Below, in pieces: positions 43,170-53,566 of a DNA stretch of 56,329 nt. The stretch lies in NCBI GenBank assembly GCA_029260825.1, contig JAJDCM010000315.1, forward strand, positions 1 to 56,329, read 5' to 3'. A program made the translations under genes and the position numbers. Within the stretch, counting starts at the first letter, position 1. The number at the start of each line of letters is the position of its first letter. This DNA is from Planctomycetota bacterium (GTDB lineage: Bacteria; Planctomycetota; JACOTG01; JAJDCM01). The notes beneath the pieces were generated by a model. The model did not search any database. It was not told the DNA's origin and saw only the letters and a program-made list of their open reading frames with translations.

Positions 43170-44723
43170 ATGACCGATCCAACCCACAACGATGCCTCCT
43201 CCACCCCCGCATCAACCTCGGAATCGACAGACTGGGGCGCAAAGCAGAAATGGATGATCGGGGTCAATGTTCTGATCATGCTGCTTCTCGCGATCGGAAT
43301 CTACGCGGGCGTCAACTATGCAGGCGCTCTCAAATACGCCCGCAAAGACTGGACTCGTGAGCGGCTCCACAGCCTTTCTCCGGAAACCATCAGCGTTCTT
43401 CAAAACCTCGACCAGGAAGTCGAGGTCTTCAACTACTACCGCCCGATGAAGAACCTTCAGGTTCCGCCTCGAATCCAGATCCTGGTGATGCAAAAGGTGA
43501 ATAGCCTGCTCGCCGAATACAAACAGCACACCGACCTGCTGGTGATCAAGGAAATCGACGCCGACAAGGATCCGACCGAGGCTCGCTTTCTCCAGTCGGA
43601 ACTCGAAGTCGACCGAGCAAACCTGACCGTTTTCAGATTTGGCAAAGGCGAAGATGCTCGTCGTCAGGTGGTGAAACTGGAAGACGTTGCCGACATACGG
43701 GGGGGCCAGAACCAGGCAAGCCTCCGTCGAGAGGAAGCTCAACTCGTTGCGTTTCGCGGAGAGGAGCAGTTCACCTCCGCCATCCGATCCGTTCTTGAAG
43801 AGAAGCCGACGAAGACATACTTCACCGTCGGACATGGCGAGATGGGTTCCGACGACTTCAGTCAACGCCAAGGGCTTTCCATCTGCTCCAAGGCTCTTCG
43901 TCAAAACAACTACACCGTCTCTCCGCTGAACCTGCTGAAGGAAGGGGCCGTTCCTGGAGACTGCGATGTTCTGGTGGTTGCCGCCCCGAGCATGGATTAC
44001 GCGGAGGGAGAAATTGCGGCCATCAAGGATTACATCGAGAGCGGTGGAAATCTATTTCTGATGCTTCGGGAGCTCGCAGAATCCAACGTGATGCAGGTCG
44101 TCGAAGATCTGGGGATCACCGCCGCGCCCGTCGATGTGATGGCTCTGGATTCGGTCAATTTCCATAGCTTTGAGGGTCAGTTCGTTCTGCGAGTTTCGGA
44201 TGGTCTCTCACGGAATCACCTGATCACTCAGGCGATGGCCGAACGGGGACTCCACGTGATCATGCCTCTCGTCCGTCCTCTATTTCTTGCTCCGACAGAG
44301 GGAGTTTCGATCGAGAAGATCCTCCAGACCTACGGCCCCCAATCCTGGGGTGAGAGGATCGTCGATGGAAATCCAAACATGCAATGGGATCAAGGCGAGA
44401 AGCGAGGTCCGCTCACCCTTGGTCTCGCGGTTCAAAAGAAAACGTCAGCGGGAGGTCATTCCCGTATCCTCGTCTTTGGCGACGCGGACTTTGCCGGAAA
44501 CCGTGCCATCGGTGCGGCCTCGAATCGGGATCTGGTGACAAACAGTTTCGACTGGCTCACCGATAAAGGTCTATACTTCGACATAGCTCCCAAAGTTCCC
44601 ACCGCCCGGCTCTTTCAGCTCAGTCCCGAATCCGGACGGGCGTTTCTTTGGGTCTGGTGGGGGATGCCCATCTTCTTTGGAGTCATTCTCGGGAGTCTTG
44701 TGTGGTGGACACGCCGAAGCTAA
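43170..44723 (+). CDS. GldG-like ABC transporter auxiliary protein
   Basis: 517 residues from the ATG at 43170 (GGAGG 9 nt upstream; an in-frame ATG at 43140 overlaps the permease gene). One N-terminal helix (IGVNVLIMLLLAIGIYAGVNYAG) is followed by DWTRERLHSLSPETISVLQNLDQEVEVFNYY, the start of the ABC_transp_aux/GldG periplasmic domain. The middle has an alpha/beta fold (KTYFTVGHGEMGSDD, GDCDVLVVAAPSMDYAEGEIAAIKDYIESGGNLFLML). A second helix lies at the C terminus (FLWVWWGMPIFFGVILGSLVWW). It serves as the extracytoplasmic partner of the GldF-like permease. Confidence 0.92.
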   Translation: MTDPTHNDASSTPASTSESTDWGAKQKWMIGVNVLIMLLLAIGIYAGVNYAGALKYARKDWTRERLHSLSPETISVLQNLDQEVEVFNYYRPMKNLQVPPRIQILVMQKVNSLLAEYKQHTDLLVIKEIDADKDPTEARFLQSELEVDRANLTVFRFGKGEDARRQVVKLEDVADIRGGQNQASLRREEAQLVAFRGEEQFTSAIRSVLEEKPTKTYFTVGHGEMGSDDFSQRQGLSICSKALRQNNYTVSPLNLLKEGAVPGDCDVLVVAAPSMDYAEGEIAAIKDYIESGGNLFLMLRELAESNVMQVVEDLGITAAPVDVMALDSVNFHSFEGQFVLRVSDGLSRNHLITQAMAERGLHVIMPLVRPLFLAPTEGVSIEKILQTYGPQSWGERIVDGNPNMQWDQGEKRGPLTLGLAVQKKTSAGGHSRILVFGDADFAGNRAIGAASNRDLVTNSFDWLTDKGLYFDIAPKVPTARLFQLSPESGRAFLWVWWGMPIFFGVILGSLVWWTRRS

Positions 44724-44800
44724 GCCATCGTCGGGGCGGAGCATTACGGCTCAGAAGGAAATGCGAACATGAAAACCCTTCCTAGGACGACTCGCTGACC

Positions 44801-46651
44801 ATGCGTCCTCTAACGACCCTTGTACTCTTCTTCGTGCTGATCGCCGTTGTCGGGGCCATCTTCATCCTCAAACCCGACCGAACTCCGTCAAACCCGGATG
44901 GCATCAGCCTTTTGGTTCCCGGATATGAACCGAAACAGGTCGGCAAACTATCCCTCACCAATCCCCACGGTTCTTTTCAATTCGAACGTCATCCCGCTGG
45001 ATGGGTCATGACGGCGCCCCGGATGGGACTCGCCGACGCAGGAGCAGTCGAGAGCATCCTCTCCAAGATCGAGTTCACCGAACGAGTGAGAGAGCTCCAG
45101 GCCGCGCTCCCGGAGTACGGCCTGGACACCCCTCGGGCGACTCTTGATTTTGTCGGAGGCACGGCTGAAAGCACCTTCCGTCTCGTGATCGGAAATGAGG
45201 GGACTCTCGGAAGTAACACCTGGGTCACCGTTGAAGGTTCTGTCCGCTCCAACGGGATCTATGTCATTCCCAAAGAGATCTTTGAGACCATCGACAAAGA
45301 CCTGACAGCTTTTCGCGATCGCCAGATCCTCTCCTTTCAAAACTGGGAAGTGGGTCAGATTCAGATCGACAAGGAGAACACAACAAACCTCAAGGCGACC
45401 CGGCAAGGAAGCGCGTGGCTCGTCACCGAACCCTCCGTCGCCCGTGGTGACGTGAATCGAATCCGAGAACTCTTGAATGCCCTGGTCGGATTGAGAACCG
45501 AGGAGTTCGTGGCCGATGGGGTCACGGATTTTTCGCCATACGGGCTCGAGACTCCCCAGGCAACCGTCACTCTCCTGGCAAAGGCGGGAGGAGGAAAAAA
45601 AGAGGTCCTCTACTTTGGCTCGGTCAATGACCAAGGTCTCGTCCAAATAAGACGGGAGGGTTCAGATTCGGTCCTTGGAGTGCCTGAAGCCGTACTTTCT
45701 CGGCTGACCCTGGACACTGACGACGTCAAGGATCGACACGTATTTTCCGGCGGATCCGCCGACGTACGTGAAATCACCGTTCGTAAGAATGAAAAGGCCT
45801 CACTTCACCTGGTTCGAGACGAGAAAAACACAACATCCTGGAACCTCGGAGAGAAGATCGGCGGCGGGGGAGCAGCCGATGTCGCCGAGACGAAAAAAGC
45901 ATTCTCGATCGTTTCCGATCTTCAAGGGATTCGCTTCGTTCCCGCCTCAAAAAGCCTTTCGGAATCCGGACTTGAGCCCCCGAGAATTCGGGCTTCCTTC
46001 GGGATCAGCAGCAAGAACACCCTGGAGCTCTTGATCGGCAACTCTTCTCCGGAAAACGAAGGAACCACCTACGTGAAGAACTCGACCGAACCACAGGTAT
46101 ACGAGGTGAGGAACGAGGATATTGCTCCCTTGCTACGGCCTGGTTTTGAATATCGGGCAAAACGAGTGATGGACTTTCAGACCGCCAATACGGTCTACCT
46201 TCGTCTCGAAACTCCCGGTCGAGTCGCCATCTTCGAGGAGATCGGGCCACAGACAAACCGAACCTGGTCGGGTTCGCTCGAGGGAGAGGAGGCGGTTCCC
46301 GTGAACCGCACGGAGATGAATCTCTTTTTGGCCCCCATCGCCACGCTTCATGCCCTCGCTTTCATCTCCGATGATCTTTCAAAACGAGAGAAATATGGTC
46401 TCACCGATCCCGGACTGACTCTCACGCTCCGGTACAGGGACATTTCCGAGAACGATGAAGAAAGCCAGTCGGAGACGACTCTGATCTTTTCTCCTCGGGG
46501 CGGAGAAGAACACTACGCCTTGCTGGAGAGCATCGGGCTGATTTTCACGGTAGAAAAAGACTTCGCCCGGGATGCCAATCAACTCATTCGTCGGACACTT
46601 GTTCGGGAAGAGGCAGAGAAAGAGCAAGAAGAAGAGGACGAGGACGAGTGA
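44801..46651 (+). CDS. DUF4340 domain protein of the Gld-like ABC cluster
   Basis: 616 residues. An N-terminal helix (LVLFFVLIAVVGAIFIL) anchors a large periplasmic region made of repeated DUF4340-type units (VGKLSLTNPHGSFQFERHPAGWVMTAPRMGLADAGAVESIL; IQIDKENTTNLKATRQGSAWLVTEPSVARGDVNRIRELLNAL). The C terminus is strongly acidic (EEAEKEQEEEDEDE). Family members always accompany GldFG-type permeases, but their role is not known. The stop is 2 nt from the convergent rpiA stop. Confidence 0.9.
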   Translation: MRPLTTLVLFFVLIAVVGAIFILKPDRTPSNPDGISLLVPGYEPKQVGKLSLTNPHGSFQFERHPAGWVMTAPRMGLADAGAVESILSKIEFTERVRELQAALPEYGLDTPRATLDFVGGTAESTFRLVIGNEGTLGSNTWVTVEGSVRSNGIYVIPKEIFETIDKDLTAFRDRQILSFQNWEVGQIQIDKENTTNLKATRQGSAWLVTEPSVARGDVNRIRELLNALVGLRTEEFVADGVTDFSPYGLETPQATVTLLAKAGGGKKEVLYFGSVNDQGLVQIRREGSDSVLGVPEAVLSRLTLDTDDVKDRHVFSGGSADVREITVRKNEKASLHLVRDEKNTTSWNLGEKIGGGGAADVAETKKAFSIVSDLQGIRFVPASKSLSESGLEPPRIRASFGISSKNTLELLIGNSSPENEGTTYVKNSTEPQVYEVRNEDIAPLLRPGFEYRAKRVMDFQTANTVYLRLETPGRVAIFEEIGPQTNRTWSGSLEGEEAVPVNRTEMNLFLAPIATLHALAFISDDLSKREKYGLTDPGLTLTLRYRDISENDEESQSETTLIFSPRGGEEHYALLESIGLIFTVEKDFARDANQLIRRTLVREEAEKEQEEEDEDE

Positions 46652-46653
46652 TC

Positions 46654-47343
46654 CTATTTTGATCCTCTTTCAAGAACGTCAACAACTTCCCCCTTGGCCA
46701 CAAGAACGACATCCGCAATGTCGATGAAGAGGCCGTGTTCGACCACACCGGGAATCGCGCTGAGTTTCACGGCTAGCGCCCTTGGATCCGAGATGGCCCC
46801 GAAATGACAATCCAGGATCAGGTTGTTCTCGTCCGTGCGAAAGGGATTCCCGTTGCCATCTTCCCTGACTTTGGGAGCACCCCCCAGTTTTTCAAGCTCA
46901 AGCGCGACCGGCTTCCATGCAAAAGGAATCACCTCGACAGGAAGAGGAAAAGCGCCAAGCTTCCGGACCATCTTGCTCGAATCAACAAAGACCACCATCT
47001 TGTCCGAGTTGTAGGCGACGATCTTCTCCCGAAGAAGGGCGCCGCCTCCTCCCTTGGTCAGACAGAAATCTGGATCGACCTCATCGGCTCCATCAATCGT
47101 CACATCAAGATGAGGAATCTCATCCAGAGTCGACATGGGAATTCCACATTCTTTCGCCAGAGCTAAAGAGCGATCTGAAGTGGGAACCCCGATCACTTTC
47201 AATCCGTTTCTGACCTTTTCTCCCAACATCTCGATGGCCAACGTGGCGGTGGAGCCGGTTCCGATTCCGATCTTCATACCATCCTTGATGAACTCGAGAC
47301 TCTTTGCTGCCGCGAGCCGTTTTTCCGCCAGTTGATCGGCCAT
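46654..47343 (-). CDS. rpiA: Ribose-5-phosphate isomerase A
   Basis: 229 residues from the ATG at 47343, with GGAG 7 nt upstream; the frame opens at 47391. Family signatures: DGMKIGIGTGSTATLAIEML (phosphate loop), GVPTSDRSLALAKECGIPMSTLDE, DVTIDGADEVDPDFCLTKGGGGALLREKIVA (catalytic Asp/Glu/Lys), VDSSKMV, LDCHFG and VVEHGLFIDIADVVLVA. It interconverts ribose-5-phosphate and ribulose-5-phosphate in the pentose phosphate pathway. It has no operon partner. Confidence 0.96.
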   Translation of the reverse strand: MADQLAEKRLAAAKSLEFIKDGMKIGIGTGSTATLAIEMLGEKVRNGLKVIGVPTSDRSLALAKECGIPMSTLDEIPHLDVTIDGADEVDPDFCLTKGGGGALLREKIVAYNSDKMVVFVDSSKMVRKLGAFPLPVEVIPFAWKPVALELEKLGGAPKVREDGNGNPFRTDENNLILDCHFGAISDPRALAVKLSAIPGVVEHGLFIDIADVVLVAKGEVVDVLERGSK

Positions 47344-47501
47344 GATGGATCTCCAGATTGATGTTGAAAAGAAACTGCCCCCGGCGCCCACTCGCCTCGG
47401 AACGAGGGGAAGAGTATAACCGGCAAATCAAAGCTCTACAGGAGGGTGCCCGACGAGCTCAGTAAATCTATTCCCTGCATGAGTTTCACCCTGGAGTTAG
47501 G

Positions 47502-47529
47502 TTGACGGCGAGATCGGCCGAGATAAAAT
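47502..47529 (+). promoter_or_regulatory. Sigma-70-like promoter of the hybrid kinase gene
   Basis: TTGACG (47502-47507), a 16-nt spacer and TAAAAT (47524-47529) lie 58 nt before the start codon at 47587. Confidence 0.45.
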
Positions 47530-47586
47530 CAGGTCTGTTGCCCGGATTCAGTTCCTCTTGGCCCACCTTGGAAGGATCCCTCAGCC

Positions 47587-50500
47587 ATGCTCGAGCGGGG
47601 GCTCACTGGAAGCGCATTTGCCGGGACGGTCCCCGGGTCGCCATGTCTTTTGGCGATGATCGCGATCCTCGTGAACGTCTTTCTCCCGCTCCACGTTTCC
47701 TCCCAACCCTCACCGGTGCCAAAGATCCATGGAGACGCCTGGACAATCCGATCGTTTCTCAAGGATGCCGGGCTCGAGGGGCGCTTTCTCTTCCAGGCGG
47801 AGTTCGATGATCAAGGGATCATGTGGATCGCAACCTCGGCCGGTGTCATCCGGTACGATGGTTACGATTGGTCAACGTTCACCGAGGAGCACGGACTTCC
47901 CAGCCGATTCGTCCGATGCCTTCGATGCCTTCCAGGCGGGAGCATCGTGGTGGGCACTGACCGAGGAGTGGCGACGCTTGTGGGAGATCGAGCCGAGCTG
48001 CTCGAGGGCCAGGAGCAACTCGCCGGCCCGAACATCCGGAGGATTGGCCGGGACCCGGATGGAACTCTTTGGTTTTGCTCCGATAACTGGCTGGTCCCTG
48101 ACGCTACTTCCGGTCTCACTCGCTACCGGAATGGAGTCTATACCCGCTATGGAATCAAGGAGGGACTTCCGACCGACTACGTCAGTGACTACTTTCGGGA
48201 CTCGCGAGGACGAAGGTTTGCCCTGACTTCGGCCGGCCTTGCGGAAATGAAAGACGAGAAATGGAGGACCCCCGTGTCCGACGCTGGTCTCGACCATGCA
48301 CGGGGGTACGCCTGGTCCATCCAAGAAAGCCCGGAGGGCGAGATCGTTCTTGGCACCCTTGAAGGCCTCTTTCTCGAAAACAAAGCCGGCTGGGAGCACC
48401 TGGAGCTCTCGATCCCCGGAGGGCCTCACCGACCGATTCTTTGCAAAACTTCGGATCATCGTTTGATCACTGCCGTCGATCATCAAGGTTTCGCTTTCTG
48501 GGAATTTGACGGCAGGGCGATGACCCAGCTGACCGATCGAGTACCGTGCGATGGCACCCTCGAATTCCTCGCCGAAGGTCCATCCGGAGCGATCTGGTGC
48601 TTTGGGTATAATTTATTACTTTGCTGGAGTTCCCGTTCGTCCGAATGGACCCATTTCTCGGATCTAGGGCCCCCCGAGTTTGCTCTGCCTTCAGGAGATG
48701 TCTGCTTTCGAGGAAAACCCTGGGTCCGTTTCGACGGACAGTCGTTTCATCTCGGGCCAAAGCTTGAATCGGCTCTACCCGGTAACCACGGAGACGTCTT
48801 TGGCTGGAAGGGTAGTCGATTCGTTCGCTGGTCCCGGGAAATGATCGAAACCGAGGACCTGGCTCCACTGGGATTTTCCAGAATCCGTGGAATGACCCTT
48901 GATCCATCAGGGCTCCCCTGGGTCTTTGGAACCACTCCGAACGGCAAGAACGCACTGGCTCTGAAAGAGGATGGGGATTTTCGCCGGCTAGACGCTCCCG
49001 AGCTCGACCAAGGTAAGCTCATCTCCGTCACAAGTGGCACGGAACCAGGGATCTGGTGCGTCCTTCATGAGCCCCTTACAGGAAGCTCCACCGTTCTGCG
49101 GGTGACTCGTGAATCTTTTGAGCAAGTACCGGAGCCGCCTCGCTGCATGAATAAGCCTCCGGCAAGTCGTCTTTTCTGCGATCAAACTGGAGTCTGGCTT
49201 CTTGGCGATCTTGGCATGGCGAAGCTCGAAGATTCGGGCTGGAGATGGATAAAGGATCTTCCGGGTCAATCCGTATACGGGGCGATGACTCTGGGAAAGA
49301 CCGCCGTCTTCGGCTCCAACGGGATCAGCGGGGGCGTCGCAAGCATCTCCAGATTCGATGGAACTTCCTTTGAACATTTCGATACTCGATATCAACGGTT
49401 CTTCAAGGGAAGTGGCCCGGAAGTCGTCTTCTTTCGAGCAGATGGGAAGATCTTTCGGTTTCCGGCAAAAAGCAAGAGACCGAACATCTTTCCCGTGCCC
49501 GCGTCGGGTCTGGTGAGTCATCTCGTTGAAAGCAAGAGGGGAGAGATCTGGGCCCAGGTCGATTCCGATACTTATTGCTATCGCCCGGACGGAATTCCGC
49601 CCCAAACCTGGGCATGGACCGAGCGACCCTCGGTCCATCTCGGGGAGGATCTGGTGATCCATGTTTCTGGGGCCGAGAGATATCAGCCCAAGAATCCATC
49701 TCATCTTCGATTCCAGACGAGCGTCAACGGAAAGCCCTGGTCCGAAACAAGGGATGGCCAGACACCCATCACTCTGGAGCTCCCGGTCGGATCCCACCGG
49801 GTTTCTTTTCGAGCCATCGACCCCGGAGATGACGTCGACCCGACTCCCATCACCTTGACTCTGGGAGTCAAGCCTCCGCCTCTTCAGGATAGATGGTGGT
49901 ATTGGCCGACCCTCCTCCTCACCTTTTCTGTCGTTTCAGGCCTGGGTCTACTCGCATTCTTCTCCAGACTCAGAGCGACAAACCGAGAACGCCAGAGCGC
50001 AATTCGTTACCAGACCCTGGTCGAACATGCGCCCGTAGGGATCCACGAGGTGAGTTCATGCGGCCTTCTTTTTCCCATCAATCGAGTCGGAAAGGAGATG
50101 AGCGAACTGGCTCCTGCGGGGAGTTCAAAAACCTCCTTTCGCCTGGCAGATCTGGTTCATCCTCGGGATCGAATAAAGGTCGAAAAAGCCCTTCAGGCCG
50201 CAGGAACTGGAACCGCCCAGACTTTTGAATTCCAGACAGCTTTGTCGAACGATGAACGCATCTATTCGGTGGCCTTGATTCCCATTCCTGCAGCAGACGA
50301 AAGCATTCGACGAATTCTTGTCATCACCGAAGACATCAGTGAACAGAAAAGAACGGAGTGGATCCGCGAGAACCTGAATCACGGGCAAAGGATTGAAGCC
50401 GTGGGCACCCTGGCCAGCGGAATCGCCCATGATTTCAACAACATCATCATCGCCATCCTTGGCTACACCGAAATCGCCCAGGATAAGCTCGATCCGGGTG

Positions 50501-51534
50501 ATGATGGGCAGCAGGCTCTCCGGGCCATTGCTCAGGCCGCTCAACAAGCACGGGGATTGACCCGGTCTCTCCTGACCTTTGGTCGAAAAACCGAGACGGA
50601 AAAACTGACGCTTTCTTTGACAGAAACCCTCAAGACAGTTTCTCGTCTCCTTCATCGAACCTTATCTGCCGCCATCGAAGTACAGACGGTCGTTCCCGAA
50701 GAAGAGATCTGGGTCCAAGGAAACCCTGATCAACTCCAGCAGGTCATCATGAATCTGGCGATCAATGGAAGAGACGCGATGCCAAATGGGGGAAATTTGA
50801 CGATTTCTCTCATTTCAAAAGAGAATGACGATGGCCGAAAAACCGTGCTTCTTCGGGTCGAAGATTCCGGGAGTGGAATGAGTGAGGAGGTACAAGATCG
50901 CCTTTTCGATCCCTTCTTCACGACAAAGTCCCGAGGACAGGGTACTGGACTTGGTCTTGCAATTGTCCATGGGATCGTCTCTGATCATCAGGGGGAAGTC
51001 CGGGTCTCCTCCAAGGAAGGCTTCGGCACTCGAATTTGCGTTGAACTTCCCGTATGCTCCGCACCCGTTCAGGATGCCCCCGCCCCCCAAGAAAAGTCTC
51101 GGTCGGAGGAAACTCTCGAAGATGGCACAGTCCTCCTCGCCGAGGATAACCGTCAGGCCAGAGCGATTCTCGCCACGGCTCTTTCCATGGCGGGACTCAC
51201 GGTGATCCAGGCAAAGGACGGTGAAGAAGCGGTGAAGCTCCACCTTGAACACATCAAAAAAATCGAGCTTGTCATCCTCGATCTTGACCTCCCTCGAAAG
51301 AGTGGAAAACAGAGCCTCCTTGAAATGAGAGCCAGAAAGCCAGACCTTGCAACGATCATGATCAGCGGTTTTCCGGATGCTTCCAATGCGCTCTCCGATA
51401 TTGAGAATGTCCAGTTCATCGAGAAACCTTTTCAGCCCTCTCAGCTTGTCTCTGCTGTTCGAGAAACCCTACGAGATCATCGAATTCAACCCCGGAGCAC
51501 GACGAATGCAAGCGATCAAAGTTCTTCTGGTTGA
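47587..51534 (+). CDS. Hybrid sensor histidine kinase with N-terminal two-component propeller
   Basis: 1315 residues. After a signal-like helix (CLLAMIAILVNVFLPLHVSS) come periplasmic propeller blades of the Reg_prop type (QDDQGIMWIATSAGVIRYDGYDW-like units: LEFDDQG, GTLWFCSDNWL, GPSGAIWCFGYNLLL), then a Y_Y_Y-like beta domain (SHLRFQTSVNGKPWSETRDG), one transmembrane helix near 771-793 (YWPTLLLTFSVVSGLGLLAFF), a PAS domain, HisKA (LASGIAHDFNNIIIAILGY, H948), HATPase (N box VIMNLAINGRDAMPNGG, DSGSGMSEEV, GQGTGLGLAIVHGIV) and a receiver (about 1178-1292, D1232 in LDLDLP). It senses an external ligand, probably a glycan as in SusR/HTCS-type systems. Its 3' end overlaps the next regulator by 29 nt. 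Confidence 0.94.
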   Translation: MLERGLTGSAFAGTVPGSPCLLAMIAILVNVFLPLHVSSQPSPVPKIHGDAWTIRSFLKDAGLEGRFLFQAEFDDQGIMWIATSAGVIRYDGYDWSTFTEEHGLPSRFVRCLRCLPGGSIVVGTDRGVATLVGDRAELLEGQEQLAGPNIRRIGRDPDGTLWFCSDNWLVPDATSGLTRYRNGVYTRYGIKEGLPTDYVSDYFRDSRGRRFALTSAGLAEMKDEKWRTPVSDAGLDHARGYAWSIQESPEGEIVLGTLEGLFLENKAGWEHLELSIPGGPHRPILCKTSDHRLITAVDHQGFAFWEFDGRAMTQLTDRVPCDGTLEFLAEGPSGAIWCFGYNLLLCWSSRSSEWTHFSDLGPPEFALPSGDVCFRGKPWVRFDGQSFHLGPKLESALPGNHGDVFGWKGSRFVRWSREMIETEDLAPLGFSRIRGMTLDPSGLPWVFGTTPNGKNALALKEDGDFRRLDAPELDQGKLISVTSGTEPGIWCVLHEPLTGSSTVLRVTRESFEQVPEPPRCMNKPPASRLFCDQTGVWLLGDLGMAKLEDSGWRWIKDLPGQSVYGAMTLGKTAVFGSNGISGGVASISRFDGTSFEHFDTRYQRFFKGSGPEVVFFRADGKIFRFPAKSKRPNIFPVPASGLVSHLVESKRGEIWAQVDSDTYCYRPDGIPPQTWAWTERPSVHLGEDLVIHVSGAERYQPKNPSHLRFQTSVNGKPWSETRDGQTPITLELPVGSHRVSFRAIDPGDDVDPTPITLTLGVKPPPLQDRWWYWPTLLLTFSVVSGLGLLAFFSRLRATNRERQSAIRYQTLVEHAPVGIHEVSSCGLLFPINRVGKEMSELAPAGSSKTSFRLADLVHPRDRIKVEKALQAAGTGTAQTFEFQTALSNDERIYSVALIPIPAADESIRRILVITEDISEQKRTEWIRENLNHGQRIEAVGTLASGIAHDFNNIIIAILGYTEIAQDKLDPGDDGQQALRAIAQAAQQARGLTRSLLTFGRKTETEKLTLSLTETLKTVSRLLHRTLSAAIEVQTVVPEEEIWVQGNPDQLQQVIMNLAINGRDAMPNGGNLTISLISKENDDGRKTVLLRVEDSGSGMSEEVQDRLFDPFFTTKSRGQGTGLGLAIVHGIVSDHQGEVRVSSKEGFGTRICVELPVCSAPVQDAPAPQEKSRSEETLEDGTVLLAEDNRQARAILATALSMAGLTVIQAKDGEEAVKLHLEHIKKIELVILDLDLPRKSGKQSLLEMRARKPDLATIMISGFPDASNALSDIENVQFIEKPFQPSQLVSAVRETLRDHRIQPRSTTNASDQSSSG

Positions 51535-52156
51535 TGACCACACTCTTGTAAGAGAGATGTTACTGGATCGTCTCGGTCAGGAAGCGGGGATTGACGTACT
51601 CGGAGCCGCTCGCAATGGAGACGAAGCGATCGAGCTCGCCAAGGAACTCCGGCCCGATGTCGTGGTTCTTGATATCGACATGCCGGGAATCGACTGCTTT
51701 TCCGCCGCTAACCAAATGGTGGCGGATCGCGAAGAAATTCGACTCCTCTTTCTCACCGCTCACACGAGCGACACCTACATTACTCAAGCTCTCGAGGCCG
51801 GCGCCCTTGGTTTCCTGACAAAAGAAGAATCACCGGCGAGAATTGTTACAGCGATTCAAGATGTGGCGGAAAACCGCGCGTTCTTTTCCGAGGAAGTCCG
51901 AGAACGAATCGTGTTCGACTCCGACCAGCCCAGGCTCAGTCCCAAGACAACCCGCTCCTCAACTCTTACGGGAAGAGAGATGGAAGTCCTGGAGATGATC
52001 GCTCGTGGACTTTCGAAGAAGGAAATCGCAAAGCAACTCGACCTGGCGCTCAAGACGGTTGAGAAACACTGCGAGAACATGATGAGCAAGCTCGGAATCC
52101 ACGACCGGGTCGAGCTCGCCCGCTATGCTTTTCGGGAGGGAATCGCTCGTCCGTAG
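51506..52156 (+). CDS. LuxR/NarL-type response regulator
   Basis: 216 residues. The ATG at 51506 is chosen because GGAG lies 8 nt upstream; the frame is open further, inside the kinase gene. Receiver: VLLVDDHTLVREML, phospho-acceptor D56 in VVVLDIDMPG, LTAHTSDTY, FLTKEE. The C-terminal LuxR-type helix-turn-helix is STLTGREMEVLEMIARGLSKKEIAKQLDLALKTVEKHCENMMSKLGIHDRVELARYA. It overlaps the hybrid kinase by 29 nt in another frame, so the pair is coupled. Likely the final output of that kinase's relay. Confidence 0.95.
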   Translation: MQAIKVLLVDDHTLVREMLLDRLGQEAGIDVLGAARNGDEAIELAKELRPDVVVLDIDMPGIDCFSAANQMVADREEIRLLFLTAHTSDTYITQALEAGALGFLTKEESPARIVTAIQDVAENRAFFSEEVRERIVFDSDQPRLSPKTTRSSTLTGREMEVLEMIARGLSKKEIAKQLDLALKTVEKHCENMMSKLGIHDRVELARYAFREGIARP

Positions 52157-52198
52157 AGACAAGGAGGTGCCCGAGTAACGATTTTCGGAGTGTCAGTC

Positions 52199-53566
52199 TT
52201 ACAACTTCTCCTCGAGAAGCTCGACCTGTCTCTTCACTTCACTAGACGCGGTCCCTCCCTTCGAACAGCGCCGCTCAACCGAGGCCTCCGGGTCAAGGAG
52301 GGGGGTCAGGTCGATGTCCAGGGACGGGTGGATTCCCGCCGCAACATCCCGTGGAACCTCATGGAGAAGACATTGATTCTCCTCACACCAGAGGACCAAT
52401 GCACCGACCACTTTGTGGGCATCTCGAAACGAAACCCCCTGGAGTACCAGGTGATCTGCAATCTCCGTAGCAAGGCTGAAATCTCCGAAAAGCTCTTTTG
52501 TGAATCGATCCTTCTTGACCACAAGATCGCTCCACATTCCAGCCATCACCTCCACGCACTGCAAAGTGGTTTCGATTGCGTGATAGAGAGGAGCCCGATC
52601 CTCCTGAAGATCTCGGTTGTAGGCAAGAGGAAGACCCTTTACGAGACAAAGGAGAGTCATCAAATCTCCACAGACCGTGGCGCTTTTTCCACGCACGAGC
52701 TCCGCCGCGTCCGGGTTTCGTTTCTGAGGCATGATGCTTGATCCGGTCGTCCACGCAAAAGAAAGGGCGACGAAATCGAATTCTCGAGACGACCAGAGAA
52801 CCAGCTCTTGCGCCATGCGCGAAAGATGGATGGAGGAGATTGCACACGCACTGACCACTTCTTGCTCATGATCCCGAGCCGCAACCGCGTCCATTGCATT
52901 CTCCATGACGCCGGAGAAGCCAAGTTCCGACGCCGTCATTTCTCGATCAATCGGGTGGGGAGTTCCGGCCATTGCACAGGCGCCAAGAGGAGACAGGTCG
53001 ACCCGAGTCATTGCGTCTCGAAGGCGCGCTCGATCCCGCAGGAGAGAAAAGCCATGAGAAAGTAGCTGGTGCCCGAGACGAATCGGCTGACCGCGCTGAA
53101 GGTGAGTGTAACCGGGAAGAAGAACCTGCCCGTCGCTCTTGACCCGAGAGATCATCACTCGAATGAGGTGGGTGAGTGCATCATCTAACCGTGAGATCTT
53201 TCGCTTGAGCCACAACCGAACATCGGTGGCAATCTGGTCGTTTCGAGACCGAGCGGTATGAAGTTTCTTCCCCACGTCCCCCGTGAGTTGTATCAACCTG
53301 GACTCCACCGCCATGTGGATATCTTCATCTTCCGAGGCGGGCTGAAACTTGCCTGACCCCAACTCCTCCCGGATCTGATTCAGGCCGTCGGAGATGGTTA
53401 GCACCTCCTCGGGACTCAAGATACCCACTTTCCCAAGCATCCTGGCATGAGCAATGGAACCGTCGATGTCATCCTCGGCGAGGGGAAGGTCAACCTGAAT
53501 GGACGAGGAGAAGCGATCCATCAGGTCGCTCACTTCTTCCCCGAATCGGCCGCGAAGTAAACTCAT
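52199..53566 (-). CDS. argH: Argininosuccinate lyase
   Basis: 455 residues. Signature [20 protein letters not shown] is intact, together with [38 protein letters not shown] and the N-terminal [41 protein letters not shown]. It splits argininosuccinate into arginine and fumarate, the last step of arginine synthesis. The start overlaps the argG stop by 4 nt (ATGA). Confidence 0.97.
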   Translation of the reverse strand: MSLLRGRFGEEVSDLMDRFSSSIQVDLPLAEDDIDGSIAHARMLGKVGILSPEEVLTISDGLNQIREELGSGKFQPASEDEDIHMAVESRLIQLTGDVGKKLHTARSRNDQIATDVRLWLKRKISRLDDALTHLIRVMISRVKSDGQVLLPGYTHLQRGQPIRLGHQLLSHGFSLLRDRARLRDAMTRVDLSPLGACAMAGTPHPIDREMTASELGFSGVMENAMDAVAARDHEQEVVSACAISSIHLSRMAQELVLWSSREFDFVALSFAWTTGSSIMPQKRNPDAAELVRGKSATVCGDLMTLLCLVKGLPLAYNRDLQEDRAPLYHAIETTLQCVEVMAGMWSDLVVKKDRFTKELFGDFSLATEIADHLVLQGVSFRDAHKVVGALVLWCEENQCLLHEVPRDVAAGIHPSLDIDLTPLLDPEASVERRCSKGGTASSEVKRQVELLEEKL

